A stretch of DNA of 5,293 nt. Origin: Chloroflexota bacterium (GTDB taxonomy: Bacteria; Chloroflexota; Dehalococcoidia; UBA3495). The translations under genes were made by a program, and so were the position numbers. Below are positions 5,223 through 5,293 of the stretch, in pieces (position 1 is the first letter of the stretch; every line of letters begins with the position of its first letter). The notes under the pieces are model-generated. The model saw only the letters and a program-made list of their open reading frames with translations, was not told where the DNA came from and did no database searches. The DNA lies in the NCBI GenBank assembly GCA_022571575.1, contig JACZXN010000153.1:1-5293 (forward strand). The letters run 5' to 3'.

Positions 5223-5293
5223 ATGACCACCGTACCCGCCTATGACCTACTGCTCACCGGAGGAAACATATTGGACCCGGCCCAGGGCATTGA
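5223..5293 (+). CDS. Amidohydrolase/dihydroorotase-like metal-dependent hydrolase, N-terminal fragment
   Basis: Only 23 codons are visible before the window ends. They read MTTVPAYDLLLTGG then NILDPAQGI, which matches the opening beta-sandwich strand of amidohydrolase-superfamily enzymes (YDLLLxGGxxxDPxxGxD). Dihydroorotases, D-hydantoinases and the related amidohydrolase/deacetylase group all begin this way. The metal-binding HxH lies beyond the edge, so substrate and subgroup cannot be decided. ATG 5223 has only a weak purine-rich AGAGAGA upstream. The gene is 32 bases downstream of the acidic protein gene. Confidence 0.8.
   Translation, partial: MTTVPAYDLLLTGGNILDPAQGI

Overview
The window is GC-rich, densely coding bacterial chromosomal DNA. 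Gene content and style (type III pantothenate kinase next to CoaBC, a compact site-2 protease, a GrdB/PrdB-family selenoprotein, an amidohydrolase, a possible enolase-superfamily relic) suggest an uncultivated environmental bacterium. My best guess is Chloroflexota of the SAR202/Dehalococcoidia type. That placement is inference from gene style only; no rRNA or marker phylogeny is available here.

Left part, minus strand (1-1766): coaBC (cut by the window edge) follows coaX by 33 bases. Both read from one likely sigma-70-type promoter at 1737-1766. Together they cover the first three steps from pantothenate towards coenzyme A: pantothenate phosphorylation, cysteine ligation and decarboxylation. 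The CoaC half carries Asp and Ser where the E. coli enzyme has Asn125 and Cys158.

Middle, minus strand (1885-2937): the most important feature is a 314-codon gene of the glycine/sarcosine/betaine/D-proline reductase selenoprotein B family, interrupted by an in-frame TGA at codon 208. The TGA opens a U-P-I-C motif, family sequence resumes in frame after it, and a perfect 8-bp stem with a GGU loop lies 18 bases downstream, at the spacing expected of a bacterial SECIS. I read it as a selenocysteine codon, so this is one intact gene and not two fragments. Its leader holds a perfect TTGACA, a dyad over the presumed -10/start region, and a strong GC-rich hairpin followed by TTTAAT just before the Shine-Dalgarno sequence. 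Between this gene and coaX, on the plus strand, lies a short stretch that reads like the C-terminal tail of an enolase-superfamily (mandelate racemase/muconate lactonizing) protein.

Right part, plus strand (2964-5293): four genes run in the same direction. They are an unrecognised 257-residue protein whose strand spacing resembles a TIM barrel, a multi-pass M50 site-2 protease with intact HExxH and LDG motifs, an unrecognised acidic 165-residue protein, and the first 23 codons of an amidohydrolase/dihydroorotase-like enzyme. The close spacing (30, 56 and 32 bases) is compatible with cotranscription from a promoter near 2964-2993, but no shared pathway is evident.
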